Shown: positions 1 through 7,265 of the stretch, in pieces | Layout: every line of letters begins with the position of its first letter | Numbering within the stretch: position 1 is the stretch's first letter | NCBI GenBank assembly: GCA_900549295.1 | Contig: URNG01000034.1 | Location: 1 to 28,179, forward strand | DNA: 28,179 nt | Direction: 5' to 3' | DNA from: an uncultured Rhodocyclaceae bacterium | GTDB taxonomy: Bacteria; Pseudomonadota; Gammaproteobacteria; Burkholderiales; Rhodocyclaceae | Made by a program: the position numbers and the translations under genes | Notes under the pieces: model-generated | The model's database searches: none | Seen by the model: only the letters and a program-made list of their open reading frames with translations | Told to the model about the DNA's origin: nothing

Positions 1-793
1 CTTCGTCGTTGGCGGCGCCCCCGTCCCCGTTTTTCCCCCCCAGCCGCTGCGGCGGCTGCCCCACCCGCAGATCGACCCAATACACGCAGTCGTGTTCTGC
101 CACATTGAGAAAATCGAAGGCACCCAGGAAATGACTGACGAAACATTCTGCCAAATCGATTTCCATGGGTTGCAGACTGTCCATCGAAGCCGCCTGAAAG
201 ACCACGGCCTTGCGGTATTCCGTCAATGCCGAGGTGTTGCCCAGCAAGGTGCCGGTTGCCACCGGTTGCGCACTCAAGCCCACGGCTTCCGTTGCCAGCA
301 AGGCCTGCCCCAGGCGACGCCAGACTTCCCTGGGCGGCGGCCCGTAGCGGAACTGCTCCCATTTGATGAGGGTGCGCAAGGCGCCGATCAGGTAGGTGCA
401 CAAGGCGGGCAGCATCGCGCGCGCCTGTTCTGCCGTGGGTTTACGGGAAATGAAATTGATCAGCGCACGCTCCAGCACGTCCGCGAAAGACGACCAGAAA
501 CCGCCATGAATGGACCACAGCCGGTTTTCCTCTGCCCTGGAAAGGCGCGGCGTATGCAGGTATTCGCGCTCCAGGCGGCGCAGATGTGGCGCAGCGGCAT
601 CCGCCAGCTGGCGCGCCACGTCGAAAGTGCGGTCGGCCGGCATGTCCCCGCCGGCCAGCAGGGAATCGAGCCAGATGCCGATCTCGTCCAGCGCCTTGAA
701 GGCGTTATCGGCCGGCAACTCGCCGATGATGCGCTGCAACTCGCGCTTGTCCGCCAAAGGATGCCCGCTCTGCTTGTCAAACAACCCGCTCAT
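1..793 (-). CDS. Conserved hypothetical protein, C-terminus cut by window edge
   Basis: An open frame reads leftward from ATG at 793 to the window edge without a stop (264 codons seen). An AAGAGGAG ribosome binding site lies 10 bases upstream. The protein begins MSGLFDKQSG and is mostly helical and soluble-looking, with no signal peptide or membrane segment. Recognisable blocks include HLRRLEREYL (about 83-92), LSRAEENRLW, IKWEQFRYGPPP and ASMDSLQPMEIDLAE. From memory these resemble a betaproteobacterial family of hypothetical proteins that may carry a C-terminal PilZ-like c-di-GMP domain; that part would lie outside the window, so I assign no function. The last visible segment is a glycine-rich stretch (GGKNGDGG) coded by C-runs on the plus strand, possibly a linker or poor contig-end sequence. 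It is divergent from thyA. I am confident that it is a gene, not of its role. Confidence 0.8.
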   Translation of the reverse strand, partial: MSGLFDKQSGHPLADKRELQRIIGELPADNAFKALDEIGIWLDSLLAGGDMPADRTFDVARQLADAAAPHLRRLEREYLHTPRLSRAEENRLWSIHGGFWSSFADVLERALINFISRKPTAEQARAMLPALCTYLIGALRTLIKWEQFRYGPPPREVWRRLGQALLATEAVGLSAQPVATGTLLGNTSALTEYRKAVVFQAASMDSLQPMEIDLAECFVSHFLGAFDFLNVAEHDCVYWVDLRVGQPPQRLGGKNGDGGAANDE

Positions 794-910
794 GCTCTCT
801 CACGACTCCTCTTGATTTTCCTGTCCGCAACGAGCCAGGCAGGCAGCCAGCGCGCCGCATTCCCCTGCCAGCCCGCCAGCATGAACCGGCGATTCTACAT
901 TTGCTTCGAT

Positions 911-916
911 TAGAAT
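911..916 (+). promoter_or_regulatory. Probable -10 box for thyA
   Basis: TAGAAT followed by GCTGCC lies 28 bases upstream of the thyA start. It matches the TA(T/G)AATC-like boxes before metG and before the gene at 16998. No clear -35 element is visible. There is no strong Shine-Dalgarno sequence before the thyA ATG. Confidence 0.45.
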
Positions 917-944
917 GCTGCCATTTCCCAATTTTTAATCCGCC

Positions 945-1739
945 ATGCAGCCCTATCTCGACCTCATGCGTCACGTTCTGGAACACGGCCACGACAAGGC
1001 CGACCGCACCGGCACCGGCACGCGCTCCATTTTCGGCTGGCAGATGCGCTTCGACCTTGCCGCGGGTTTTCCGGCGCTGACCACCAAGAAACTGCACCTG
1101 CGCTCCATCATCCATGAACTGCTGTGGTTCCTGCAGGGCGACACCAACATCGGCTACCTGCACGCCAACGGCGTGCGCATCTGGGACGAATGGGCGGATG
1201 CCAGCGGCGATCTCGGCCCGGTGTATGGCAAGCAATGGCGCAGTTGGCAGACCACGGACGGGCGCAGCATCGACCAGATCGGCCAGTTGCTCGCCAGCCT
1301 GAAAAACAACCCGGATTCGCGCCGCCACATCGTTTCCGCCTGGAACCCCGGCGACGTCGACGCCATGGCCTTGCCGCCCTGCCATTGTCTCTTCCAGTTC
1401 TACGTTGCCGACAACAAGCTCTCCTGCCAGCTCTACCAGCGCAGCGCCGACATCTTCCTCGGCGTGCCTTTCAACATTGCCTCTTATGCGCTGCTCACGC
1501 TGATGCTGGCGCAAGTGTGCGGTTACCAACCCGGCGAATTCGTGCATACCCTGGGCGACGCCCACCTCTACAGCAACCACTTCGAGCAGGCCCGCCTGCA
1601 ACTCACGCGCCGCCCGCGCGCGCTGCCGCGCATGTGGATCAACCCGGAAGTGCGCGACCTGTTCGCCTTCCGTTTCGAGGATTTCCGCCTCGAAGACTAC
1701 GACCCGGAACCGCATATCGCCGCGCCGGTCGCGGTGTGA
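945..1739 (+). CDS. thyA: Thymidylate synthase
   Basis: Cytosolic enzyme that methylates dUMP to dTMP using 5,10-methylene-tetrahydrofolate, releasing dihydrofolate. The 264-residue product has the same length as E. coli ThyA. The nucleophilic cysteine falls at residue 146 in LPPCHCLFQF, and the RTGTGT motif (21-26) and SADIFLGVPFNIASYA dUMP/folate region are intact. It is the first gene of an apparent operon thyA-pgi-folA-waaA, with pgi 31 bp downstream. FolA two genes later recycles the dihydrofolate that ThyA makes, so the pair forms a functional unit although pgi sits between them. The ATG at 945 gives the canonical N-terminus MQPYLDLMRHVLEHG. Confidence 0.97.
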   Translation: MQPYLDLMRHVLEHGHDKADRTGTGTRSIFGWQMRFDLAAGFPALTTKKLHLRSIIHELLWFLQGDTNIGYLHANGVRIWDEWADASGDLGPVYGKQWRSWQTTDGRSIDQIGQLLASLKNNPDSRRHIVSAWNPGDVDAMALPPCHCLFQFYVADNKLSCQLYQRSADIFLGVPFNIASYALLTLMLAQVCGYQPGEFVHTLGDAHLYSNHFEQARLQLTRRPRALPRMWINPEVRDLFAFRFEDFRLEDYDPEPHIAAPVAV

Positions 1740-1770
1740 TGCCGACAGCCCAAAACAGCCACAAGCGACG

Positions 1771-3360
1771 ATGACGCAACGCACCCGACTCCCCGCCTGG
1801 CAGGCGCTCGAAGCGCACGCTGCGACCATCGCCCCGCTGCATCTGCGCGAGTTGTTTGCCGCCGACCCGCAGCGCTTTGCCGCGCTTTCGTTACGCCTGG
1901 GCGACTGGTTGCTCGATTTTTCCAAGCAACGCCTGACGCCGCAGACGCTCACACACCTGCGCGCCCTGGCCGATGCCTGCGCCTGGCGCGAATGGCGCAC
2001 GCGCATGCAAGCGGGCGAAGCGATCAACCACACCGAAGGGCGCGCCGTCAGCCACATGGCCCTGCGCGCAGGCACCGACGCACCGGCAGAAGTGCAGGCC
2101 AGCTTGGCGCGCATGGCGGATTTCTGCGAGCGCATCCACGACGGCAACTGGCGCGGCCATACGGGAGAGCGCATCACCGATGTCGTCAATCTCGGCATCG
2201 GCGGCTCCGACCTCGGCCCGCGCATGGCCACGCAGGCGCTCGCCGCCTTCCAGCAGGCCGATCTGCGGGTGCATTTCGTCGCCAACCTCGACGGTGCCGA
2301 CCTCGCCGGCACCTTGAGCCGCCTGAACCCGCGTTCCACGCTCTTCATCGTTGCCAGCAAAAGCTTTTCCACCCTGGAAACCCTGCGCAACGCCCACAGC
2401 GCCCGCGACTGGCTGCTCGCTGCGCTGCACGATACGAGCGCAGTCAGCAGACACTTCGTCGCCACCTCCAGCAATCTCGCTGCGGCTGCGCAATTCGGCA
2501 TTCCGGAAGAGAACGTCTTTGCCTTCGCCGATTCCGTCGGCGGCCGTTTTTCATTGTGGTCGCCCGTTGGCCTGTCGCTGGCGCTGGCCATCGGCTTCAA
2601 GCATTTCACGCAGTTTCTGGCCGGTGCCCAGGCCATGGACACTCACTTCTTCGATGCGCCCGACGCCGAAAACCTGCCGCTGACGCTGGCCCTGATTGCC
2701 GTCTGGAACACCAATTTTCTCGCTGCCACCAGCCGGGGCGTATTCCCCTACAGCCATTCCCTGGCGCTGCTGCCGGACTACCTGCAGCAACTGGAAATGG
2801 AAAGTAACGGCAAATCGGTGGATCGCGACGGCCAGATGCTCGATTACGCCAGCGCGCCCATCGTCTGGGGCAGTGCCGGCAGCAACTGCCAGCACTCCTT
2901 CTTTCAGTTGCTGCACCAGGGCCGCATGCGCCTGAGTTGCGATTTCATCGCGCTCGCCCGCGCCGATTTCCCGCTGCCCGAGCACCACGACGGCCTGCTC
3001 GCCAACTGCCTGGCGCAAAGCGCCGCGCTCGCCTTCGGGCAAAGCGCCGCCGAAGCGCGCAGCGCTGGCATCGGCGCAGCCCTCATCCCCTACCGCACCT
3101 TCCCCGGCAACGTGGCTTCGACCACCCTCATCCTGCCGGAACTCAGCCCCTGCACCCTGGGCCAGTTGCTGGCCTTGTACGAACACAAGACTTTCTGCCT
3201 GGGCGTGCTGTGGAACCTCAATTCCTTCGACCAATGGGGCGTCGAACTCGGCAAGCAACTCGCCGGACAACTCGCGCCCGCACTGCGCGGCACGCCGGTT
3301 GCCGGGCTGGATACTTCGACCCAGGGCCTGATCGCGCACCTGCGCCATTTGCAGAGATAA
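1771..3360 (+). CDS. pgi: Glucose-6-phosphate isomerase
   Basis: Interconverts glucose-6-phosphate and fructose-6-phosphate in glycolysis and gluconeogenesis; cytosolic. The product is 529 residues, slightly shorter than E. coli Pgi (549). Family signatures present are VNLGIGGSDLGPRM, the sugar-phosphate-binding SKSFSTLETL, and the PGI signature FSLWSPVGLSLALAIG. The expected catalytic residues are visible: Glu344 in LEMESNGKS, His375 in SNCQHSFFQ and Lys495 in GVELGKQLA. It lies 31 bp after thyA and ends 2 bp before folA, so it is co-transcribed and probably translationally coupled to folA. Its place between thyA and folA is not the usual gene order. Confidence 0.97.
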   Translation: MTQRTRLPAWQALEAHAATIAPLHLRELFAADPQRFAALSLRLGDWLLDFSKQRLTPQTLTHLRALADACAWREWRTRMQAGEAINHTEGRAVSHMALRAGTDAPAEVQASLARMADFCERIHDGNWRGHTGERITDVVNLGIGGSDLGPRMATQALAAFQQADLRVHFVANLDGADLAGTLSRLNPRSTLFIVASKSFSTLETLRNAHSARDWLLAALHDTSAVSRHFVATSSNLAAAAQFGIPEENVFAFADSVGGRFSLWSPVGLSLALAIGFKHFTQFLAGAQAMDTHFFDAPDAENLPLTLALIAVWNTNFLAATSRGVFPYSHSLALLPDYLQQLEMESNGKSVDRDGQMLDYASAPIVWGSAGSNCQHSFFQLLHQGRMRLSCDFIALARADFPLPEHHDGLLANCLAQSAALAFGQSAAEARSAGIGAALIPYRTFPGNVASTTLILPELSPCTLGQLLALYEHKTFCLGVLWNLNSFDQWGVELGKQLAGQLAPALRGTPVAGLDTSTQGLIAHLRHLQR

Positions 3361-3362
3361 GC

Positions 3363-3839
3363 ATGCCTGAACTCATCCTCATTGCCGCCGTGGCGACCAA
3401 CCGCGCCATCGGCAAGGACAACCGCCTGCTGTGGCAGATTCCGGAAGACATGGCGCATTTCAAATCGCTCACCGGCGGCCACACGGTGTTGATGGGGCGC
3501 AAGACCTGGGAGTCCCTGCCGGAGCGCTTCCGCCCCCTGCCCGGACGGCGCAATCTGGTGGTCAGCCGGCAAGCCGGCTACACCGCGCCGGGCGCGGAAC
3601 TGGCGAATTCCGTGGATGCCGCGCTGGCGCTCGCCGCCGATGCTGAGAAAATCTTCGTGATCGGCGGCGAAGAAATCTATCGCCAGACGCTGGCGCTGGC
3701 GCAGCGCCTGGAAATCACCGAAGTCGCCCAGACACCGGATGCCGACGCCTGGTTTCCTGAAATTTCCGCCGCCGACTGGCAGGAAACCCGGCGCGACACG
3801 CGCGATGGCTACGCCTTCGTCAGCTACCGGCGGCGCTGA
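3363..3839 (+). CDS. folA: Dihydrofolate reductase
   Basis: Reduces dihydrofolate to tetrahydrofolate with NADPH, replenishing the folate oxidised by ThyA. The 158-residue product matches the usual length of bacterial chromosomal DHFR. N-terminal LIAAVATNRAIGKDNRLLWQIPEDM carries the Met20-loop region and the active-site acid, here Asp29 (E. coli Asp27). The NADPH-binding segments GRKTWESLP and FVIGGEEIY are present. The ATG at 3363 starts 2 bp after the pgi stop; a longer open frame runs upstream inside pgi, but the DHFR homology begins exactly at MPELILIAAVA. It is third in the thyA-pgi-folA-waaA cluster. Confidence 0.96.
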   Translation: MPELILIAAVATNRAIGKDNRLLWQIPEDMAHFKSLTGGHTVLMGRKTWESLPERFRPLPGRRNLVVSRQAGYTAPGAELANSVDAALALAADAEKIFVIGGEEIYRQTLALAQRLEITEVAQTPDADAWFPEISAADWQETRRDTRDGYAFVSYRRR

Positions 3840-3849
3840 ATCCGCTCGC

Positions 3850-5154
3850 ATGCCGCGCCTCCTCTACAGCCTCATCCTTTATCTGGCGACGCCGCTGATC
3901 CTGCTGCGTCTCTTGTGGCGCGCGCGCAGGCAGGCCGCCTATCGTGAGCATCTGGGCGAGCGTTTCGGCTTTTATCCGGCGCTCGCAGATGAAAAGAAAC
4001 TATCAGCAAAAAACCCGCCTGACCAGAAACCGCTGATCTGGCTGCACGCCGTCTCCGTCGGCGAAACCCGCGCCGCCGAGCCGCTGGTGCATGCCCTGAG
4101 CGAACGCTGGCCGGATCACCGGATTCTCCTCACCGGCATGACGCCGACCGGCCGGGAAACGGCGCATCAGCTCTATGGCGAGCGCGTCCTGCAAGCCTAC
4201 CTGCCTTACGATTTTCCGGATGCCGTGGCCCGTTTTTTCCGCCATTTCCAGCCGCGCTTCGGCGTCTTGATGGAAACCGAAATCTGGCCCAATCTGCTGG
4301 CCGCTGCGGCGGATCGATCCATTCCCATCGCGCTGACCAATGCCCGTTTGTCGGAACGCTCGGCCCGAGGCTATCAGCGCTTTTCCTGGCTCACCGGCCC
4401 AGCCTTTGCCCGGCTGGCCGGCGTGGCCGCACAAACTGCGGCCGATGCCGAGCGTCTGTGCCAGTTGGGCGCCAGGCAGGTCACCATCTGCGGCAACCTG
4501 AAATTCGATGTGCGCCCCCAACCCGCCTTGCTCTCCCTGGGCGAAAGCTGGCGGCGGGAACGCCGGGGCCGCCCCGCCTGGCTGGCCGCCAGCACCCGCG
4601 AAGGCGAGGAAAGCCTGATTCTCGATGCCTGGCAGCAAGCCCCCGGAGCGGCGCTCCTCATCCTGGTGCCGCGTCACCCGCAGCGCTTTGCCGAAATCGC
4701 CGCCCTGCTCAGTACACGCGGCATCCGCTGGCGAGCGCGCAGCCAGGATTTGCCGGATGCCGCAACGGAAGTCTGGCTGGGTGACAGCATGGGGGAAATG
4801 GCCGCTTACTACGCCAGCGCCGATCTCGCCTTCGTCGGCGGCAGTTTGCTGCCGCTGGGCGGGCAGAACCTGATCGAGGCGGCGGCTTGCGCCTGCCCGG
4901 TTCTGATCGGCCCGAGCACCTTCAATTTCTTGCAGGCCACCGACGATGCCATTGCCGCCGGTGCCGCGCGGCGCATCGATGACGCGCACGAACTGGTCGC
5001 AACAGCCCGGGCATTACTCGCTGATCCATCGGCCCTGGAAACGATGCGCGCCGCCAGCTTGGCTTTTGCCGCCGCGCATCAGGGAGCGACCGAGCGCACC
5101 CTGGACATGCTGGCAACACTCAGCGCGTGCGCACCGGGTCCAGCAGCGCATTGA
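3850..5154 (+). CDS. waaA: 3-deoxy-D-manno-octulosonic acid (Kdo) transferase
   Basis: Inner-membrane-anchored glycosyltransferase (KdtA) that adds Kdo from CMP-Kdo to lipid A precursor, the first step of lipopolysaccharide core assembly. The 434-residue product starts with a hydrophobic anchor (residues 1-23) and continues with the GERFG region. The SVGE motif (Glu72, the proposed catalytic base) and the C-terminal nucleotide-binding segment GGSLLPLGGQNLIEAA followed by GPSTFNF are present. The start at 3850 is chosen because the family begins with this anchor; the frame is open upstream into folA. It follows folA by 10 bp and is last in the operon. Its final 35 bp overlap the end of tolC on the other strand. 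Confidence 0.95.
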   Translation: MPRLLYSLILYLATPLILLRLLWRARRQAAYREHLGERFGFYPALADEKKLSAKNPPDQKPLIWLHAVSVGETRAAEPLVHALSERWPDHRILLTGMTPTGRETAHQLYGERVLQAYLPYDFPDAVARFFRHFQPRFGVLMETEIWPNLLAAAADRSIPIALTNARLSERSARGYQRFSWLTGPAFARLAGVAAQTAADAERLCQLGARQVTICGNLKFDVRPQPALLSLGESWRRERRGRPAWLAASTREGEESLILDAWQQAPGAALLILVPRHPQRFAEIAALLSTRGIRWRARSQDLPDAATEVWLGDSMGEMAAYYASADLAFVGGSLLPLGGQNLIEAAACACPVLIGPSTFNFLQATDDAIAAGAARRIDDAHELVATARALLADPSALETMRAASLAFAAAHQGATERTLDMLATLSACAPGPAAH

Positions 5155-6448
5155 CGCGCACCACGTCTTCTTCGCCCAGGTTGCCCACCGCCGCCTTGAG
5201 CCGCAGTTGCGCGAGGAAGGTGTCGAAGGTGGCTTTCGCCAGATCGCGCCGGGTGACGTAGACCTGATTTTCCGCGTTCAGCACATCGATGTTGATGCGC
5301 ACGCCCACCTCATAACCGAGCTTGTTCGATTCCAGCGCCGACTGCGAAGAGCGCAGCGCCGCCTTCAGCGCCCGAACCTGGGACAGACCGCTGGTCACCC
5401 CCAGATAATACTGGCGCGTCGCCAGCGCAACTGCCCGCCGCCCCGTTCCCCCCCGGGCTGGCCCCCCCTGCCGGTTGGCCACGGCTTCCCGCTGACGCGA
5501 GGCCACCAGCCCGCCCTGAAAGAGCGGAATATTGACCTGCACCCCGACATTGGCCACATCCGAGTCCACCGTGCCGGTATTGGCGGCAAAACTCTTGCTC
5601 TTGCCCCGGTTGGCGACCAGATCGAGCGTCGGATAGTGGCCGGCGCGCTGTTTATCGACCTCACGGCTGGCGATTTCGGCCTGCAGACGCTGCACCTGCA
5701 CGGTGAGCGCATCCTGCTCGGCCGCCCCCAGCCAGTCCTGCAGCCGATCGGGCATCGGCGTTTCCAGCACCAGATCGCCGCGCGGCGGCGCGAGCGGGCC
5801 CGCCGCCTGGCCGATCAGGGTTTGCAAGGCCGCCTGGCGCACTTCCAGTTCGCTCTCGGCGGCAAGCTCCTGGGCAATCACCAGATCGTGGCGCGCCTGG
5901 GCTTCGTGGGTGTCGGTAATGGTGCTGGTGCCGACCTCGAAGCTTTTCTGCGCCAGTTCGAGTTGCTGGCTGATAGCTTCCTTATTGGCGCGCACCGCCG
6001 CCAGATTCTCGCTGGCGTAAAGCACGTCGAAATACGCCTGCGCCACGCGCAGGATCAGATCCTGGCGGGCAATGGCAAAGTTGGCCTCGGCCTGCCCGAC
6101 CTGCAGCTTCGCCTGGTCGTAGGCCACCCAGTTCTGCCAGCGAAAGAGCGGCTGGGTCAGGCTCAACTGATAGCTGTGGGTGTTGTATTGCCGATCCGTG
6201 TTCTGCGCCGGGAAATTACGCGGCTCGGTCTGGTTGTCGTTCCACTGCGTCACGCCCGACAGGCTCAGGCTGGGCAACAGGCCGGACAAGCCTTGCGGCG
6301 CTTTTTCCTGCCCGGCTTCGAGCGTCGCGCGCGCAGCCGCATAGACGGGATCGTTTGCCTCCGCCGCCCGGTACACTTCGAGCAGATCGGCTGCCTGCGC
6401 AGGCAGCCAGCACCAGGACAGCAGCAGCGCGCAGACTGTTTTTTTCAC
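5120..6448 (-). CDS. tolC: TolC-family outer-membrane efflux/secretion channel
   Basis: Outer-membrane trimeric channel that works with inner-membrane transporters to export drugs or proteins (type I secretion/RND partners). The 442-residue product has a clear signal peptide (MKKTVCALLL, cleavage near AQA-AD at about 19/20). It has the two-fold OEP repeat: SLTQPLFRWQNWVAYDQAK in the first half and VQVNIPLFQGGLVASRQREA in the second. The end region GYEVGVRINIDVLNAENQVYVTRRDLAKA is typical. It lies 21 bp downstream of pcm and is probably co-transcribed with it. Residues 328-336 (GGPARGGTG) replace a stretch expected to be coiled-coil helix; they are coded by long G-runs and may be a sequence error. 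It overlaps waaA by 35 bp, tail to tail. Confidence 0.93.
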   Translation of the reverse strand: MKKTVCALLLSWCWLPAQAADLLEVYRAAEANDPVYAAARATLEAGQEKAPQGLSGLLPSLSLSGVTQWNDNQTEPRNFPAQNTDRQYNTHSYQLSLTQPLFRWQNWVAYDQAKLQVGQAEANFAIARQDLILRVAQAYFDVLYASENLAAVRANKEAISQQLELAQKSFEVGTSTITDTHEAQARHDLVIAQELAAESELEVRQAALQTLIGQAAGPLAPPRGDLVLETPMPDRLQDWLGAAEQDALTVQVQRLQAEIASREVDKQRAGHYPTLDLVANRGKSKSFAANTGTVDSDVANVGVQVNIPLFQGGLVASRQREAVANRQGGPARGGTGRRAVALATRQYYLGVTSGLSQVRALKAALRSSQSALESNKLGYEVGVRINIDVLNAENQVYVTRRDLAKATFDTFLAQLRLKAAVGNLGEEDVVRVNALLDPVRTR

Positions 6449-6469
6449 GCAGACGCCCGGTCTGGCTGC

Positions 6470-7123
6470 TTAAAAGGCAAACGCTGCCGCAGGTGCCGCG
6501 CCTTCCAGGGTCGGCATCACGGTTTCAAACAGATTGACCGTATTGAACACGCCTTCTGCCGTGCAGGTGATGAGTTGCGCTTCCATCACCGGCGCTTCGC
6601 CCACGATCACCGCCAGACGCCCGCCGACGCGCAATTGCTTCAACAGGGCTGCCGGTACTTCCGGCAGCGCGCCGGAAACGAGAATTGCATCGAAAGGCGC
6701 GCGCTGCGGCCAGCCGTTCAGGCCATCGGCCACTTCGACGGTGACATTGGCGCACCCTGCCTGCTGCAAATTTTCACGGGCGGCGGCAGCCAGGGCCGGA
6801 CGGCTTTCCAGACTCGTCACATGCTCGGCGCGCGCGGCCAGCAGCGCGGCCATGTAACCGCTGCCCGTACCGATCTCGAGCACACGATCCGTTTTCCTGA
6901 TGCCCAGTTCCTGCAACAGACGCGCTTCGACGCGCGGCGGCAGCATGGCCTGACCTTCGCCCAAGGGGATTTCCAGGTCTGCAAACGCCAGATTGCGATA
7001 AGCGGGAGGAACGAAATTTTCCCGCTTCACCTCGGCAAGCAAAGACAGCACCGTGGGGTCCAGCACATCCCAGGGACGGATCTGCTGCTCGATCATGTTG
7101 AAGCGCGCTTGTTCGATATTCAT
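6470..7123 (-). CDS. pcm: Protein-L-isoaspartate O-methyltransferase family protein
   Basis: SAM-dependent methyltransferase that repairs isoaspartyl residues in aged proteins, or a close homologue of that family. The 217-residue product has the SAM-binding motif VLEIGTGSGYMAALLA (about 98-113), the N-terminal block MIEQQIRPWDVLD and the late motif LKQLRVGGRLAVIVG. The ATG at 7123 is supported by GGAG seven bases upstream and by the conserved MNIEQARFNMIEQQ start; the frame is open further upstream but includes the promoter region. It leads the pcm-tolC pair. Some betaproteobacterial proteins of this group, next to tolC, differ from E. coli Pcm, so isoaspartate specificity is inferred. Confidence 0.88.
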   Translation of the reverse strand: MNIEQARFNMIEQQIRPWDVLDPTVLSLLAEVKRENFVPPAYRNLAFADLEIPLGEGQAMLPPRVEARLLQELGIRKTDRVLEIGTGSGYMAALLAARAEHVTSLESRPALAAAARENLQQAGCANVTVEVADGLNGWPQRAPFDAILVSGALPEVPAALLKQLRVGGRLAVIVGEAPVMEAQLITCTAEGVFNTVNLFETVMPTLEGAAPAAAFAF

Positions 7124-7193
7124 GAAAATCTCCGCATACACAGCATTGGAACGCACGGACACCCGTGTGAAAACGGTGCCTGAAAAGGGGCAG

Positions 7194-7199
7194 ATTATA
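7194..7199 (-). promoter_or_regulatory. Probable -10 box for pcm-tolC
   Basis: On the minus strand the box reads TATAAT within GTATAATCTGCCCC, about 70 bases upstream of the pcm ATG. It is one of a set of near-identical boxes in this window (pal, rhomboid gene, tRNA-Ala). No good -35 element is evident. Confidence 0.55.
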
Positions 7200-7265
7200 C
7201 CCGAGGCGAGCCGTGGGGTTCGCGTCACGCGTGCGGGGAAACAGGCATTGAAACGTCGCCCGGTT

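Noticed and set aside
92..913. 273-codon plus-strand frame at the left end
   Set aside because: The minus strand gives an uninterrupted frame with a good ribosome binding site and a protein of normal composition; the plus frame has neither.
777..2642. Long open minus-strand frame opposite thyA and pgi
   Set aside because: It lies wholly antisense to two well-conserved genes, has low-complexity Arg/Ala/Ser composition and no ribosome binding site. Such frames are common in GC-rich DNA.
4946..7183. 745-codon plus-strand frame opposite tolC and pcm
   Set aside because: The product is rich in Arg, Gln and His with no recognisable motif, while the opposite strand encodes clear TolC and methyltransferase proteins.
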